Below, in pieces: positions 9,451 to 17,309 of a DNA stretch of 64,000 nt (position 1 is its first letter; each line of letters starts with the position of its first letter). The notes below the pieces were generated by a model. It saw only the letters and a list, made by a program, of their open reading frames with translations. It did no database searches and was not told where the DNA came from. The translations under genes and the position numbers were made by a program. This DNA is from Muribaculum sp. (GTDB lineage Bacteria; Bacillota; Clostridia; Lachnospirales; Lachnospiraceae): assembly GCA_023663735.1 (NCBI GenBank), contig JAMPGV010000001.1, positions 62,001 through 126,000 of the forward strand, in the 5' to 3' direction.

Positions 9451-9489
9451 TCTCTTTCGTCCTTTTCCTGTCAGATTATAATCCATTTC

Positions 9490-9518
9490 ATTATAGCATC
9501 CCCGCTCCGGTACTTCAA
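9490..9518 (-). promoter_or_regulatory. Sigma-A promoter of the GH25-rfb operon
   Basis: On the minus strand TTGAAG (9518-9513) is followed after exactly 17 bp by TATAAT (9495-9490), with TGC just before it forming an extended -10. Initiation would fall near 9483, about 33 bases before the ATG at 9450. This placement is why the shorter start was chosen for the GH25 gene. Confidence 0.75.
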
Positions 9519-9581
9519 GCAAATCTCCTATTTTTCAGAACTTGAAAATTTATCGGGAAAAATGCGCCGGCAAACGAAGCA

Positions 9582-9610
9582 TTGTAAACCGGCCGGGCAT
9601 ATGTTATCAT
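9582..9610 (+). promoter_or_regulatory. Sigma-A promoter upstream of the frameshifted GNAT
   Basis: TTGTAA (9582-9587), a 17 bp spacer and TATCAT (9605-9610) with TGT before it (extended -10). The next gene starts 51 bp downstream behind a GGGAGGT site. It is divergent from the promoter at 9490-9518. Confidence 0.6.
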
Positions 9611-9660
9611 TCGGATATGGCAGACCAGACAGCTCACCATGGACAGCCGGGAGGTAACGC

Positions 9661-10133
9661 ATGGACATCATCACCTATCAGGAAACCTACCAAAAACAAA
9701 TCATTGATCTCATCCTGCATATCCAGAACGACGAAGCCAAAATTCATTTGTCTTTGGAAGAACAGCCCGACCTGCTGGACATTCCCCGCTATTACCAAAA
9801 AGACGGCGGCGAATTTTGGCTCGCCATAGAGGACGGCATGGTGATCGGCACGCTCGCCCTCATGAATTACGGCAATGGCAATGGTGTCTTGAAAAAAGGA
9901 TTCGTGGACAAAGCATACCGCAAGCGGGGCGTCTTGACCGAACTATACAGGATCCTGCTCGATTATGCCATAACGCACGGCATGAAGCAGCTCCTCTTCG
10001 ACACGCCGTCGGTGGCCGTAAACTGCCACCGCTTTTTGAAAAGAAAGGCTATGTCCGCATAGACAAGCGCGAACAGCCCTTTGCCTACGAATATCCGGAT
10101 CGGGACTCCTATTTGTATTTATTGCGGCTGTAG
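9661..10133 (+). pseudogene. GNAT family N-acetyltransferase, frameshifted
   Basis: The ATG at 9661 follows GGGAGGT. The frame reads as an acetyltransferase (EFWLAIEDGMVIGTLALMNYG, then KGFVDKAYRKRGVLTELYR as the acetyl-CoA loop) up to VNCHRF, then turns into a non-family tail and stops at 10062. A different frame continues FEKKGYVRIDKREQPFAYE to a stop at 10133. The join is a run of five T at 10033-10037. One more T would give the family-like VNCHRFFEKKGYVR and a 157-residue protein. So this is either a one-base loss in a homopolymer (true pseudogene or slippage-controlled gene) or a sequencing error. The substrate is unknown. Confidence 0.75.
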
Positions 10134-10247
10134 AACTTCCATTGGAATGCCTTTGTCCTTTTTCGGCTGCATCTTCCGCGCTTTTCTGCCCTTGAAATAA
10201 ACCCTGATAGAAATCCTGACAGAAATCAGATCATTTTCTTGATCATT

Positions 10248-10691
10248 TTATGTTCCATCCTTCTTCATTTCCACATACGGCAGACGCTGATAACCGCATT
10301 TCTCATATACATGAAGCGCATTCCGATTCTCTGCTTCCACCTCAAGCCTTATCAGACAATCGGGATATTTCTTTTCAATGAATGCAAAAAAATCCGTCCC
10401 GACGCCTCTCCCGCGATGTTCGGGAACGATATATAAGTCCTCAATCCATATACAGGGCTTGCCAAATTCCGTGGAGAAACTCTTTGCAATCATGGAATAT
10501 CCCAAGATCTGAGTCCCCTCGGCAAACACATACCCCTCTACATACGGATTCTCTCCGATACAGGCCATCACATCATTGGTGAAAATCTGCTCTGATCCGT
10601 CGCTCAACACCGCCGGCGAAGCATAAAATACCCGCATCATTTCAATCACTTTTTCCACATCTGAATGCCCCATCTCACGTATCACGATCAT
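10248..10691 (-). CDS. GNAT family N-acetyltransferase
   Basis: 147 residues of a single GNAT fold. The acetyl-CoA binding motif is IVPEHRGRGVGTDFFAF (about 92-108), preceded by the strand WIEDLY and followed by RLEVEAENRNALHVYEKCGY near the C-terminus. The ATG at 10691 has AAAGGAGG seven bases upstream. It lies 179 bp downstream of the LysR gene on the same strand and converges with the frameshifted GNAT at 9661. No substrate can be read from the sequence; small-molecule or aminoglycoside-like acylation are both possible. Confidence 0.88.
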   Translation of the reverse strand: MIVIREMGHSDVEKVIEMMRVFYASPAVLSDGSEQIFTNDVMACIGENPYVEGYVFAEGTQILGYSMIAKSFSTEFGKPCIWIEDLYIVPEHRGRGVGTDFFAFIEKKYPDCLIRLEVEAENRNALHVYEKCGYQRLPYVEMKKDGT

Positions 10692-10869
10692 TTTCTGCCT
10701 CCTTTATCAATCCCGAAACAGGTTATGGAAGTCAACTTTCCCGCCGCATCGCTGGTATCATCACCGATATCATCGTCTGCATTTTTATGATATACCAAAA
10801 TGCCTGTGTTGAAAATACTCCAAAACAATTTGCATCCTATCACCGGAGAAACTTCCCGCCACCGGTGTT

Positions 10870-11694
10870 TCATTTTGTCAGACGAGACGCCTTGCGCCTG
10901 ATCTGATAATAGGTAACACTTGCTTCGGGATCGGAGATTGGAATTTCGACACGCCCCGCCATGGCTTCTTTGGAATATCTGCCAAGGTTTGTGCTGAAAA
11001 AGGGCAGGGTAGAATGCTCCACAAGCTCTTGGAATTCAAAATCGTTATCCTGCACAAGGAAACGGGATGACGGCATTTTTCTGTGGCACAAATCTTCCCA
11101 GAATCCGATCTCAGAGCGCAAAAGGCAGTTGAACCCGTCAATTTCATGGAAACTGAGCGTCCGGGGATGATGTTCCAGCATCTGATGGTCTGCGGGCAGA
11201 CAGATATTCAGGTTTTCTTTCATATAGGCGCTGCATACGATATCCTCATCGAAAACTTCAAAAAGAATGATCCCTAAGTCACAACTGCTGTTTTTCACAT
11301 GCTGCAGGATGGAATCCTGTTCTGAAAGTCCGGATGTAATGTTCATGGACGGATATTTTCCGGTCAGTTCCGGGAGCAATGTCCATAAGGGCGCCGGGGC
11401 GCAGGATTCCACGGTGATGGTTCTCAGGCTCCGGTCATAATCCCGGATATTTTTTTCAAAAGCCGCTGCGCTCCGGAGAAGTTCCTGAGCATGACGGGCA
11501 GCGTATTTTCCCGTATCATTTAATTCTATTTTATTGGCGCTCCTGATAAAGAGAGGAACGCCAAGTTCCTTTTCCAGAAGTCGCATTGTCCGTGTGATGG
11601 ATGGCTGTGAGATATGGAGTTCTTCTGATGCTTTGGAAAGTGTCCCGTATTCTGCAAATGCGGCGAGCTGTTCTAAATTTTGTAATTTAACCAT
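10870..11694 (-). CDS. LysR family transcriptional regulator
   Basis: 274 residues. An N-terminal winged helix-turn-helix (about 1-60) carries GTLSKASEELHISQPSITR and LEKELGVPLFIRS, the standard LysR signature. The remainder is a periplasmic-binding-like effector domain, somewhat shorter than the usual 290-300 residues overall. The ATG at 11694 is preceded by AGGAGG at six bases. It is divergently transcribed from two aldo/keto reductases and probably controls them. The intergenic region has a perfect 12-bp inverted repeat at 11711-11739, which would lie in its own leader, suggesting autoregulation. The effector is unknown. Confidence 0.92.
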   Translation of the reverse strand: MVKLQNLEQLAAFAEYGTLSKASEELHISQPSITRTMRLLEKELGVPLFIRSANKIELNDTGKYAARHAQELLRSAAAFEKNIRDYDRSLRTITVESCAPAPLWTLLPELTGKYPSMNITSGLSEQDSILQHVKNSSCDLGIILFEVFDEDIVCSAYMKENLNICLPADHQMLEHHPRTLSFHEIDGFNCLLRSEIGFWEDLCHRKMPSSRFLVQDNDFEFQELVEHSTLPFFSTNLGRYSKEAMAGRVEIPISDPEASVTYYQIRRKASRLTK

Positions 11695-11710
11695 GCATGG
11701 CCTCCTGACG

Positions 11711-11739
11711 ATCTGCTATCAATTTTATTGATAGCAGAT
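11711..11739. promoter_or_regulatory. Perfect 12-bp inverted repeat, candidate LysR operator
   Basis: ATCTGCTATCAA (11711-11722) and its exact complement (11728-11739) are separated by TTTTA. It lies between the LysR start and the LysR promoter. Its inner half CTATCAA/TTGATAG recurs around 11805-11821. LysR proteins bind dyads of the T-N11-A kind, so this is the best operator candidate. Confidence 0.6.
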
Positions 11740-11751
11740 TCCAATATTGGT

Positions 11752-11780
11752 ATTGTACATTATATTTAAAAACGTGTAAA
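11752..11780 (-). promoter_or_regulatory. Promoter for the LysR gene
   Basis: On the minus strand TTTACA (11780-11775), 17 bp, then TACAAT (11757-11752), each five of six to consensus. Initiation would fall near 11745, immediately before the inverted repeat at 11711-11739. Confidence 0.6.
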
Positions 11781-11804
11781 GTAAAAACAGGAAGCAAAAG
11801 AACA

Positions 11805-11819
11805 ATCAACAATGTTGAT
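11805..11819. promoter_or_regulatory. Short dyad upstream of the aldo/keto reductase
   Basis: ATCAAC-AAT-GTTGAT is a perfect 6-bp dyad that ends in TTGATAG, sharing a half-site with the larger palindrome at 11711-11739. It stands 20 bp before the ATG at 11839 and could be a second LysR site. I found no convincing sigma-A promoter for the reductase, which fits activator dependence. Confidence 0.4.
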
Positions 11820-11838
11820 AGAAAGGAAGGTGTTGGCA

Positions 11839-12690
11839 ATGAATTATGTATCACTGAATGACAATGTGAAGATCCCCCAGATTGGCTTTGGCGTGTATCT
11901 GATTCCGAATGACGGTTCCACATATACGGCAGTATTGGAGGCATTGAAGGCCGGGTACAGACATATCGACGGGGCAGCGGCCTACTTCAATGAGGAAGAA
12001 GTCGGCAGGGCAATGAAAGACAGCGGTATTCCCCGCGAGGAGATCTTCCTAACCAGTAAGCTGTGGCTTCAGGATTACGGCTACGAGCAGGCTAAGAAGG
12101 GCATTGAAAGAAGCCTCCGTCACTTTGCCACTGACTACATTGATCTTTATCTGATCCATCAGCCCTATGGCGATGTGCCGGGTGCATGGAAAGCAATGGA
12201 GGAGTACAAGGCAGCCGGAAAGCTCCGTTCCATCGGCGTTTCCAATATGACGCCGAACATCTGGAACAGGTTTGTTCCTCAGTTTGCCACCAAACCGAGC
12301 GTGAATCAGGTGGAGTGTAATCCGTTCTGCCAGCAGAAAGAACTGCGCGGACTGCTTGCCGCAGATGATGTAAAGATTGAGTGCTATTTCCCGCTGGGGC
12401 ATGGCAGCGCTGATCTGCTTGGGCATCCGACCGTAAAGAAGCTGGCAGAGAAGTATGGCAGGGATGCAGGACAGATCATACTCCGCTTTGAGACACAGGA
12501 CGGCCTGATCGTGCTGCCGAAGTCCACAAAGCCGGAAAGGATCAAGAGCAATCTGAATATTTTTGATTTTACCCTTACGGATGAGGAAATGGACGAAATG
12601 AGGGCGATGGATACCGGGAAAGCAAGCCATGATCCGGAGGCCGCCGGCGTGGAAGAAATGCTCCGGGGTGCGTTTGTGATTGAAGATTAA
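11839..12690 (+). CDS. Aldo/keto reductase
   Basis: 283 residues of an NADPH-dependent TIM-barrel reductase of the AKR5-like group. The active-site tetrad is visible as Asp and Tyr in HIDGAAAYFNE (about 45-55), Lys in LTSKLW (near 74) and His in YLIHQPYGD (near 106). GVSNM and the nucleotide-site segment VLPKSTKPERIKSN near 230-245 also match. The ATG at 11839 has AAGGAAGG upstream and begins MNYVSLNDNVKIP; an in-frame ATG nine codons earlier lacks a site. It is followed after 12 bp by a second reductase, so the two are co-transcribed opposite LysR. The substrate is unknown. Confidence 0.92.
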   Translation: MNYVSLNDNVKIPQIGFGVYLIPNDGSTYTAVLEALKAGYRHIDGAAAYFNEEEVGRAMKDSGIPREEIFLTSKLWLQDYGYEQAKKGIERSLRHFATDYIDLYLIHQPYGDVPGAWKAMEEYKAAGKLRSIGVSNMTPNIWNRFVPQFATKPSVNQVECNPFCQQKELRGLLAADDVKIECYFPLGHGSADLLGHPTVKKLAEKYGRDAGQIILRFETQDGLIVLPKSTKPERIKSNLNIFDFTLTDEEMDEMRAMDTGKASHDPEAAGVEEMLRGAFVIED

Positions 12691-12702
12691 GGAGGATCAG
12701 AG

Positions 12703-13548
12703 ATGGAATATGTAACTTTAGCGAATGATGTAAAAATGCCCATTTTAGGTCTGGGAGTATTTCAGGTGCCGGATGCGGAGCAGTGCGAACAGGCAGTTGC
12801 GGATGCTTTCGGGGCCGGATACCGCAGCATAGACACTGCGGCGGCATATGGGAACGAGGCTTCTGTTGGCGCTGCATTCAAAAAAAGCGGCCTGAAAAGG
12901 GAAGATGTATTTATCACATCGAAGATATGGGTGGCGGATTTTGGTTATGAAAAGACCAAAGCGGCATTGGACAGGACATTATCCAATCTTGGCATGGATT
13001 CCCTGGACTTAATACTCCTTCACCAGTCCCTGTCGGATTATTACGGTTCCTGGCGCGCCCTTGAGGAAGCATACAAGGCAGGAAAAGTGAGAGCCATCGG
13101 TGTCTCCAACTTCTATCCTGAGAGGCTGACGGATCTCTGTATGAATGCGGAGATCAGGCCGATGGTAAACCAGATTGAGTGCCATCCGTTCTTCCAGCGG
13201 GATACGGATCTGGAATGTGCAAAGCATTTCGGCGTGCAGGTGGAGGCATGGGGACCTTTTGCGGAAGGCGGCAGAAGCATCTGGACGAATGAGGTTCTGA
13301 CGAAGATTGCCAAGGCACATGGCAGGACTGTAGCACAGGTAATCCTGCGTTGGAATATCCAGAGAGGCGTGGTAGTGATCCCGAAGTCCGTCCATAAAAA
13401 TAGGATTGAGGAGAATATCAATGTGTTTGATTTCACGCTCTCAGAGGACGAAATGGCACAGATCAAGACGCTGGAAACCGGGCATACGGAGATCATCAAC
13501 CATTATGACTGGCATGTTGCCCAGATGCTGAATAATGTGGGAAAATAA
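12703..13548 (+). CDS. Aldo/keto reductase (second copy)
   Basis: 281 residues, same family as the preceding gene and aligned with it over its whole length. Catalytic residues are seen in SIDTAAAYGNE, FITSKIWVAD and ILLHQSLSD, with GVSNFYPER and the cofactor segment VIPKSVHKNRIEEN later. AAGGAGG stands eight bases before the ATG. The pair looks like a tandem duplication that has diverged. A strong hairpin at 13664-13707 lies after the stop and probably ends the transcript. Confidence 0.92.
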   Translation: MEYVTLANDVKMPILGLGVFQVPDAEQCEQAVADAFGAGYRSIDTAAAYGNEASVGAAFKKSGLKREDVFITSKIWVADFGYEKTKAALDRTLSNLGMDSLDLILLHQSLSDYYGSWRALEEAYKAGKVRAIGVSNFYPERLTDLCMNAEIRPMVNQIECHPFFQRDTDLECAKHFGVQVEAWGPFAEGGRSIWTNEVLTKIAKAHGRTVAQVILRWNIQRGVVVIPKSVHKNRIEENINVFDFTLSEDEMAQIKTLETGHTEIINHYDWHVAQMLNNVGK

Positions 13549-13663
13549 TTTATTTTTTACTAAGTAGAAGCTTTATAATGCGGCGCAGGCTTACGGGAAT
13601 GAACAAGGCGTAGGTGCGTTGCAATACGTGTAATACCTTTCTGTGATGCACTGATAGTTGTTG

Positions 13664-13707
13664 AAAGAGGTCAACCTCCGCTATAAGCAGCGGGGGTTGA
13701 CCTCTTT
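13664..13707 (+). terminator. Long stem-loop after the aldo/keto reductases
   Basis: AAAGAGGTCAACCTCCGC pairs with the segment 13690-13707 over 18 bp with only one G-T style mismatch, loop of eight bases. The stem ends in TTT followed by CATCTT, so the U-run is short. It may act in both directions or as a processing site. It is the only clear feature in the 260 bp gap between the reductase and the sigma factor. Confidence 0.6.
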
Positions 13708-13738
13708 CATCTTAGAATCTGCGCTTAAAAAAGCTGTG

Positions 13739-13766
13739 CTGAAAGCGGTTTCAATGGCGTTATAAT
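13739..13766 (+). promoter_or_regulatory. Candidate promoter for the ECF sigma gene
   Basis: CTGAAA (13739-13744), 16 bp spacer and a perfect TATAAT (13761-13766), 42 bp before the ATG at 13809. ECF loci are usually self-activated, but this looks like a housekeeping promoter. Confidence 0.45.
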
Positions 13767-13808
13767 AAGTGAAAGAAAAAAGAATTTGCGAACAAAGGGG
13801 ACTTTACA

Positions 13809-14363
13809 ATGGATGACAGAAAAATAATACAGCTCTTTTTTGCCCGCTCACAGGACGCAATCGCGGAACTGTCGCAAAAGTATGGCGAATTTTGTTACCG
13901 GATTGCCATGAATATTCTAAAAAACCATGAAGATGCGGAAGAAACGGAAAATGATACTTATTTGAAAGTCTGGAACAGTATCCCTCCTGCTTGCCCGGAT
14001 GTACTGCGCGCCTATATCGGGCGCATTGCGCGCAACCTGTCGTTATCCCGCTATCGATACAACCATCGTGAAAAAAGGGATGGCCATCTTCAGGTTTTCT
14101 TATCTGAATTGGAGGATTGTATCCCTTCACCTCAGAATGTTGAAGCTTCAGCAGATGATACCGTAAGTAATGCGATCAGCGCCTTTTTAGCACATCAGGA
14201 TTCAGGCACCAGAATTTTATTCATACGAAGATACTTTTATATGGAGAGCATTTCTGCTCTGGCAAAGGATTTTGGCATGAAGGAAAGCAATGTGTCCACG
14301 ACATTGAACAGAGTGCGGCTAAAGTTGAAAGGTTATTTAGAGAAGGAGGGAATCACTGTATGA
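13809..14363 (+). CDS. ECF-type RNA polymerase sigma factor
   Basis: 184 residues with sigma-70 region 2 (about 12-80, with GEFCYRIAMNILKNHEDAEE and the helix VLRAYIGRIARNLSLSRYR) and region 4 (about 125-180, with SISALAKDFGMKESNVSTTL as the helix-turn-helix). Region 3 is absent, as in extracytoplasmic-function factors. The stop overlaps the next gene by ATGA, a typical sigma/anti-sigma arrangement. The target promoters cannot be read from this window. Confidence 0.93.
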   Translation: MDDRKIIQLFFARSQDAIAELSQKYGEFCYRIAMNILKNHEDAEETENDTYLKVWNSIPPACPDVLRAYIGRIARNLSLSRYRYNHREKRDGHLQVFLSELEDCIPSPQNVEASADDTVSNAISAFLAHQDSGTRILFIRRYFYMESISALAKDFGMKESNVSTTLNRVRLKLKGYLEKEGITV

Positions 14364-15586
14364 AAGGAGGGGAAAGAATTTTTCATCTACTGGAAAATCT
14401 GCCGGATCATATGTTGGAGGAGGCATGGAAAATAGAGAAGGTGCAAATCGGCAAAAGAAGGAAGGCTTTATGCGGGATCGCAGCAGCAGCTTGTCTGGTG
14501 ATATTATTTATGACTTTTGTTCCTGCGGGACAGGCAATGGCAGCGCAGATTAGAGAAAGTATAGAGTATTTGCTGGAACAATGGTTTCCGCCAAAGGAAA
14601 TACCAGTCCACCCGGAAGGGGAACAGGAAAATATCACGCATGAAATCTATGGCGACTTGCCGGAACCGTCAGAAAGCATGGCGCAGGAAACAGAGCGTGT
14701 GCCGGAAGCCGGCTTTGCCATTTACATTGATCCTGAGATGTTTGAAACGGCAACAGAAGGAGAAGATTATTTGATTCGGCAAAAACGGTTCATTTATACC
14801 AGAGAGGATGCCGTCACTGATATCCCGACGCTGTTAGCGGGGCTTTCTGAGGAGGAGGCGGAGCGTAAGATTTTGGAACGAATGGAAGAGATGCAAAACT
14901 TCTACGACAGTATGCCGATTTGTGAAATCCGTATCACCCAAATACCGCAAACCACTCCGGAAAATGCATCTGTGAAAATGCGGGAAGATTTTGAGGAAAC
15001 CTATGAAAATGTGTCTGATATCACAAAGTCTTCTCTGTTAGACGGGTTGTATTTATATGGAAATATGGGGACTCAAGCTGACAGTGAGGTGGTCGAAATT
15101 TATTTTGTGGATAATGGGCTGGGCGGGGTCTTTGTCATAAAAGCCGTCTACTACACGGAGGCCGCAGAAGGAATGGGGGCAAGATTCCATACTATGATTG
15201 AAACATTTGAAGTTTTATTGAAGAAAGAAGAAACTCCCGCTTCTACAACTGCCAAAAACAATCCCTATTCTGCTGATGCGCAGAAAATTGAGGGAATCAT
15301 TACAGAATTCTGCGCAGCATACTTCGAGGGAGATTTAGATTCCATAAAGTCGTTTTTGACGGATCCGTACATCTGGGATGTGAATGTATATGAGAATTCC
15401 GCTGATAAAGTGAAAGTAATGGCAGTAAAGGGACTGGAAGATATTGGGGAGAAGAATATTGATGATGTATGCGTTGTTTCGGTGGAATATAAAGAAGATG
15501 GGATGGACGCATATGTATATCTGACCGTTGAATTGATCAAGACAGACAAGGGATGGAAAATTGAATTCTATGGCAATGAAGGGTAA
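14360..15586 (+). CDS. Membrane-bound anti-sigma factor with an extracellular sensor/NTF2-like region
   Basis: 408 residues. The short cytoplasmic N-terminus (about 1-36, ENLPDHMLEEAWKIEKVQ) would hold the sigma factor. One membrane segment follows (about 37-58, GIAAAACLVILFMTFVP), and the rest is outside. The last 100 residues (about 300-405, AQKIEGIITEFCAAYFEGDLD, then VYLTVELIKTDKGWKIEFYG) look like an NTF2/SnoaL-type fold. The start overlaps the sigma stop by four bases. Anti-sigma identity rests on the neighbour and topology; the sensor part is unassigned. Confidence 0.8.
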   Translation: MKGGERIFHLLENLPDHMLEEAWKIEKVQIGKRRKALCGIAAAACLVILFMTFVPAGQAMAAQIRESIEYLLEQWFPPKEIPVHPEGEQENITHEIYGDLPEPSESMAQETERVPEAGFAIYIDPEMFETATEGEDYLIRQKRFIYTREDAVTDIPTLLAGLSEEEAERKILERMEEMQNFYDSMPICEIRITQIPQTTPENASVKMREDFEETYENVSDITKSSLLDGLYLYGNMGTQADSEVVEIYFVDNGLGGVFVIKAVYYTEAAEGMGARFHTMIETFEVLLKKEETPASTTAKNNPYSADAQKIEGIITEFCAAYFEGDLDSIKSFLTDPYIWDVNVYENSADKVKVMAVKGLEDIGEKNIDDVCVVSVEYKEDGMDAYVYLTVELIKTDKGWKIEFYGNEG

Positions 15587-15701
15587 TGATTTTGAACTTC
15601 TTAATTATTCTTGAAAATTTTGGAATATTATAGACTTTTCCTCTCCAAAATAGTAAGATAAGTGCAATCATCGACAATCTACTATTGCAAACGGAGGAAC
15701 C

Positions 15702-16655
15702 ATGCAGATCAAACGATTTATCAATATACACACCCTGTTGCTGCTTATATTTCTGCTCACAGTGGGCGCTCTGGTATACCGCGTGCTTCACTGGGGGCAG
15801 CGAGTGGATCCGGACTCGCTGGTCTCGGATGAATATACGCCGGAAACGCTGGATCTGATCCTGCCCGCATTGGACGCGGAGGGCAATATTCTCCCCATGC
15901 GGCATGAGACGCCCACCATCGTCTGCTTCGGCAATGCGCCCTTTGCGGACGATCGGGATTCCGAGGACAATCTTGCCAATCTGATCGCCGCCAAAACCGG
16001 AGCCACCGTATACAACTGTTCCATCAGCGGCAGCTATCTTGCGGCGGAGAACACCACCATCCGGCCCAGAACCTATCCCATCGACGCCTACAATTTCTAC
16101 TGGCTCACCCATGTGGCGGCAAAGAGCGCCGGGGAAAACTGGTGCGAAGACGCGGCCAGACTGCTGGGGGAGGACGCGCCGCCCGAGGCGCCCGAAGTTT
16201 ACCGCACCCTTGAGAACCTTGATTTTGAGGATGTGGATGTGGTGGTCATCATGTACGACGCCAGTGATTATCTGGCGGGACATCCCATGTACAACGATGA
16301 AAATTCCACGGATATCCAGCAGTTCACCGGCAATCTGGAGGCCGGCATCGAGCTTCTGCAGACGGCGTATCCCTGGCTGCGCATCATCGTCATGTCCCCC
16401 ACCTACGCCTTTGCCATTGATGAAAAAGGCCAATATATCAGCAGCGATATGTACACCTACGGCTGGGATGTACTTTCCACCTATGCCATCAAGGAATATG
16501 ACTCCTGCTTTCACAGAAGTGTCACCTTTATCGACCATATTTACGGCACAGTACATGAGGACAACGCCAAAGAATATCTGACCGACCACCTGCACCTGAA
16601 CAAGGCGGGTCGGGAACTGGTCGCGGAACGCTTTGCGGATGCGCTCTATTATTAA
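15702..16655 (+). CDS. SGNH-hydrolase-like protein lacking the GDS serine motif
   Basis: 317 residues with an N-terminal signal anchor (about 8-25) and an extracellular SGNH-like domain. It aligns with the hydrolases at 28439-29287 and 44399-45841 in the same window. Where they have GDSI it reads FGNAPFADDR (about 75), and where they have GxND it reads MYDASDYLAG (about 185). The glycine block (CSISGSYLA) and C-terminal DHLHLN with the catalytic His are kept. So it may be inactive, bind rather than cleave, or belong to a variant subfamily. The start at 15702 follows GGAGG. It is preceded by the anti-sigma gene (115 bp gap) and may be a target of that sigma factor, which is inference only. Confidence 0.78.
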   Translation: MQIKRFINIHTLLLLIFLLTVGALVYRVLHWGQRVDPDSLVSDEYTPETLDLILPALDAEGNILPMRHETPTIVCFGNAPFADDRDSEDNLANLIAAKTGATVYNCSISGSYLAAENTTIRPRTYPIDAYNFYWLTHVAAKSAGENWCEDAARLLGEDAPPEAPEVYRTLENLDFEDVDVVVIMYDASDYLAGHPMYNDENSTDIQQFTGNLEAGIELLQTAYPWLRIIVMSPTYAFAIDEKGQYISSDMYTYGWDVLSTYAIKEYDSCFHRSVTFIDHIYGTVHEDNAKEYLTDHLHLNKAGRELVAERFADALYY

Positions 16656-16735
16656 ATGGCGCCCATCGTACCAACAGATATGGGATGGGAAGATTCTGAT
16701 GGATTGGCATTATCGTTAAAACAGGAGGCCATCTT

Positions 16736-17239
16736 TTGAAATTAGATATAATCGGTTCGGTTGCCAGCGGTAAATCTACTTTGGCAAGAGAAATATCTGA
16801 AAAATATCGAATTCCGTTTTATGAAAAAGATAATATAGTATGGGAGCGTACTCCTAATGGGGATAAAAAAAGAAGTCCTGATGAGAGAGACAGCATTTTT
16901 AAAGAAATTATAGAGGGCGAGAATTGGATTGTCGAAGGTACACCCAGAGAATGTCTGAAAGAAAGTTTTGCGTATAGTGATTATATTATTTTGCTTGACG
17001 TCAATACATACACCAGACTGTTCCGGGTACTTAGACGTTGGATAAGGCAAAGAGCAGGAAAGGAAAAATACAATTCCAGACCAACTTTTAAATTTCTTTA
17101 TTACAATATTAAATGGGTGTTTGAATTTAATACAGAGCGAAAAAAGATAGCCGAATTCTTATCTGAATATGGAACAAAATATATAACCTTTTCCAGTTCA
17201 GAACAGGCAATGCAGTTTATCGAAAAAATGTATTCGTAA
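16736..17239 (+). CDS. P-loop kinase-like protein (adenylate kinase / FlaR-type)
   Basis: 167 residues. Walker A is at the very N-terminus, IIGSVASGKSTLAREIS (about 5-21), and IVEGTPRE and DYIILLDV follow, as in small nucleotide or sugar kinases annotated as topology modulation/FlaR-like. The start is TTG at 16736 behind AGGAGG at seven bases; the first ATG in frame would delete the P-loop. The gene is visibly richer in A/T than every neighbour, suggesting recent acquisition. It converges with the membrane gene at 17310. No substrate is evident. Confidence 0.8.
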   Translation: MKLDIIGSVASGKSTLAREISEKYRIPFYEKDNIVWERTPNGDKKRSPDERDSIFKEIIEGENWIVEGTPRECLKESFAYSDYIILLDVNTYTRLFRVLRRWIRQRAGKEKYNSRPTFKFLYYNIKWVFEFNTERKKIAEFLSEYGTKYITFSSSEQAMQFIEKMYS

Positions 17240-17309
17240 CTTCCTAGTTTCTAAACCCATAGCGATAGACGGACAGAAAATTCAACAACTTGCTATCCGA
17301 CAGCCCCGG

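Noticed and set aside
9451..9522. Longer start for the large GH25 protein
   Set aside because: The extra codons overlap the sigma-A promoter at 9490-9518.
8182..9657. Long plus-strand open frame (491 codons) opposite the large GH25 gene
   Set aside because: It mirrors the antisense of the Tyr/Glu repeats, giving an Ile/Leu/Arg-rich repeat with no ribosome site or family motif. The minus-strand protein has clear domains.
10688..10873. 61-codon minus-strand frame touching both LysR stop and GNAT start by ATGA
   Set aside because: The double ATGA overlap is striking, but there is no ribosome site and the peptide shows no family or membrane pattern. I treat it as chance, though a leader peptide is not excluded.
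15587..15701. Possible promoter TAGACT-17-TAAGAT before the SGNH-like gene
   Set aside because: Both hexamers match consensus at only four of six and the region is AT-rich, so chance matches are likely.
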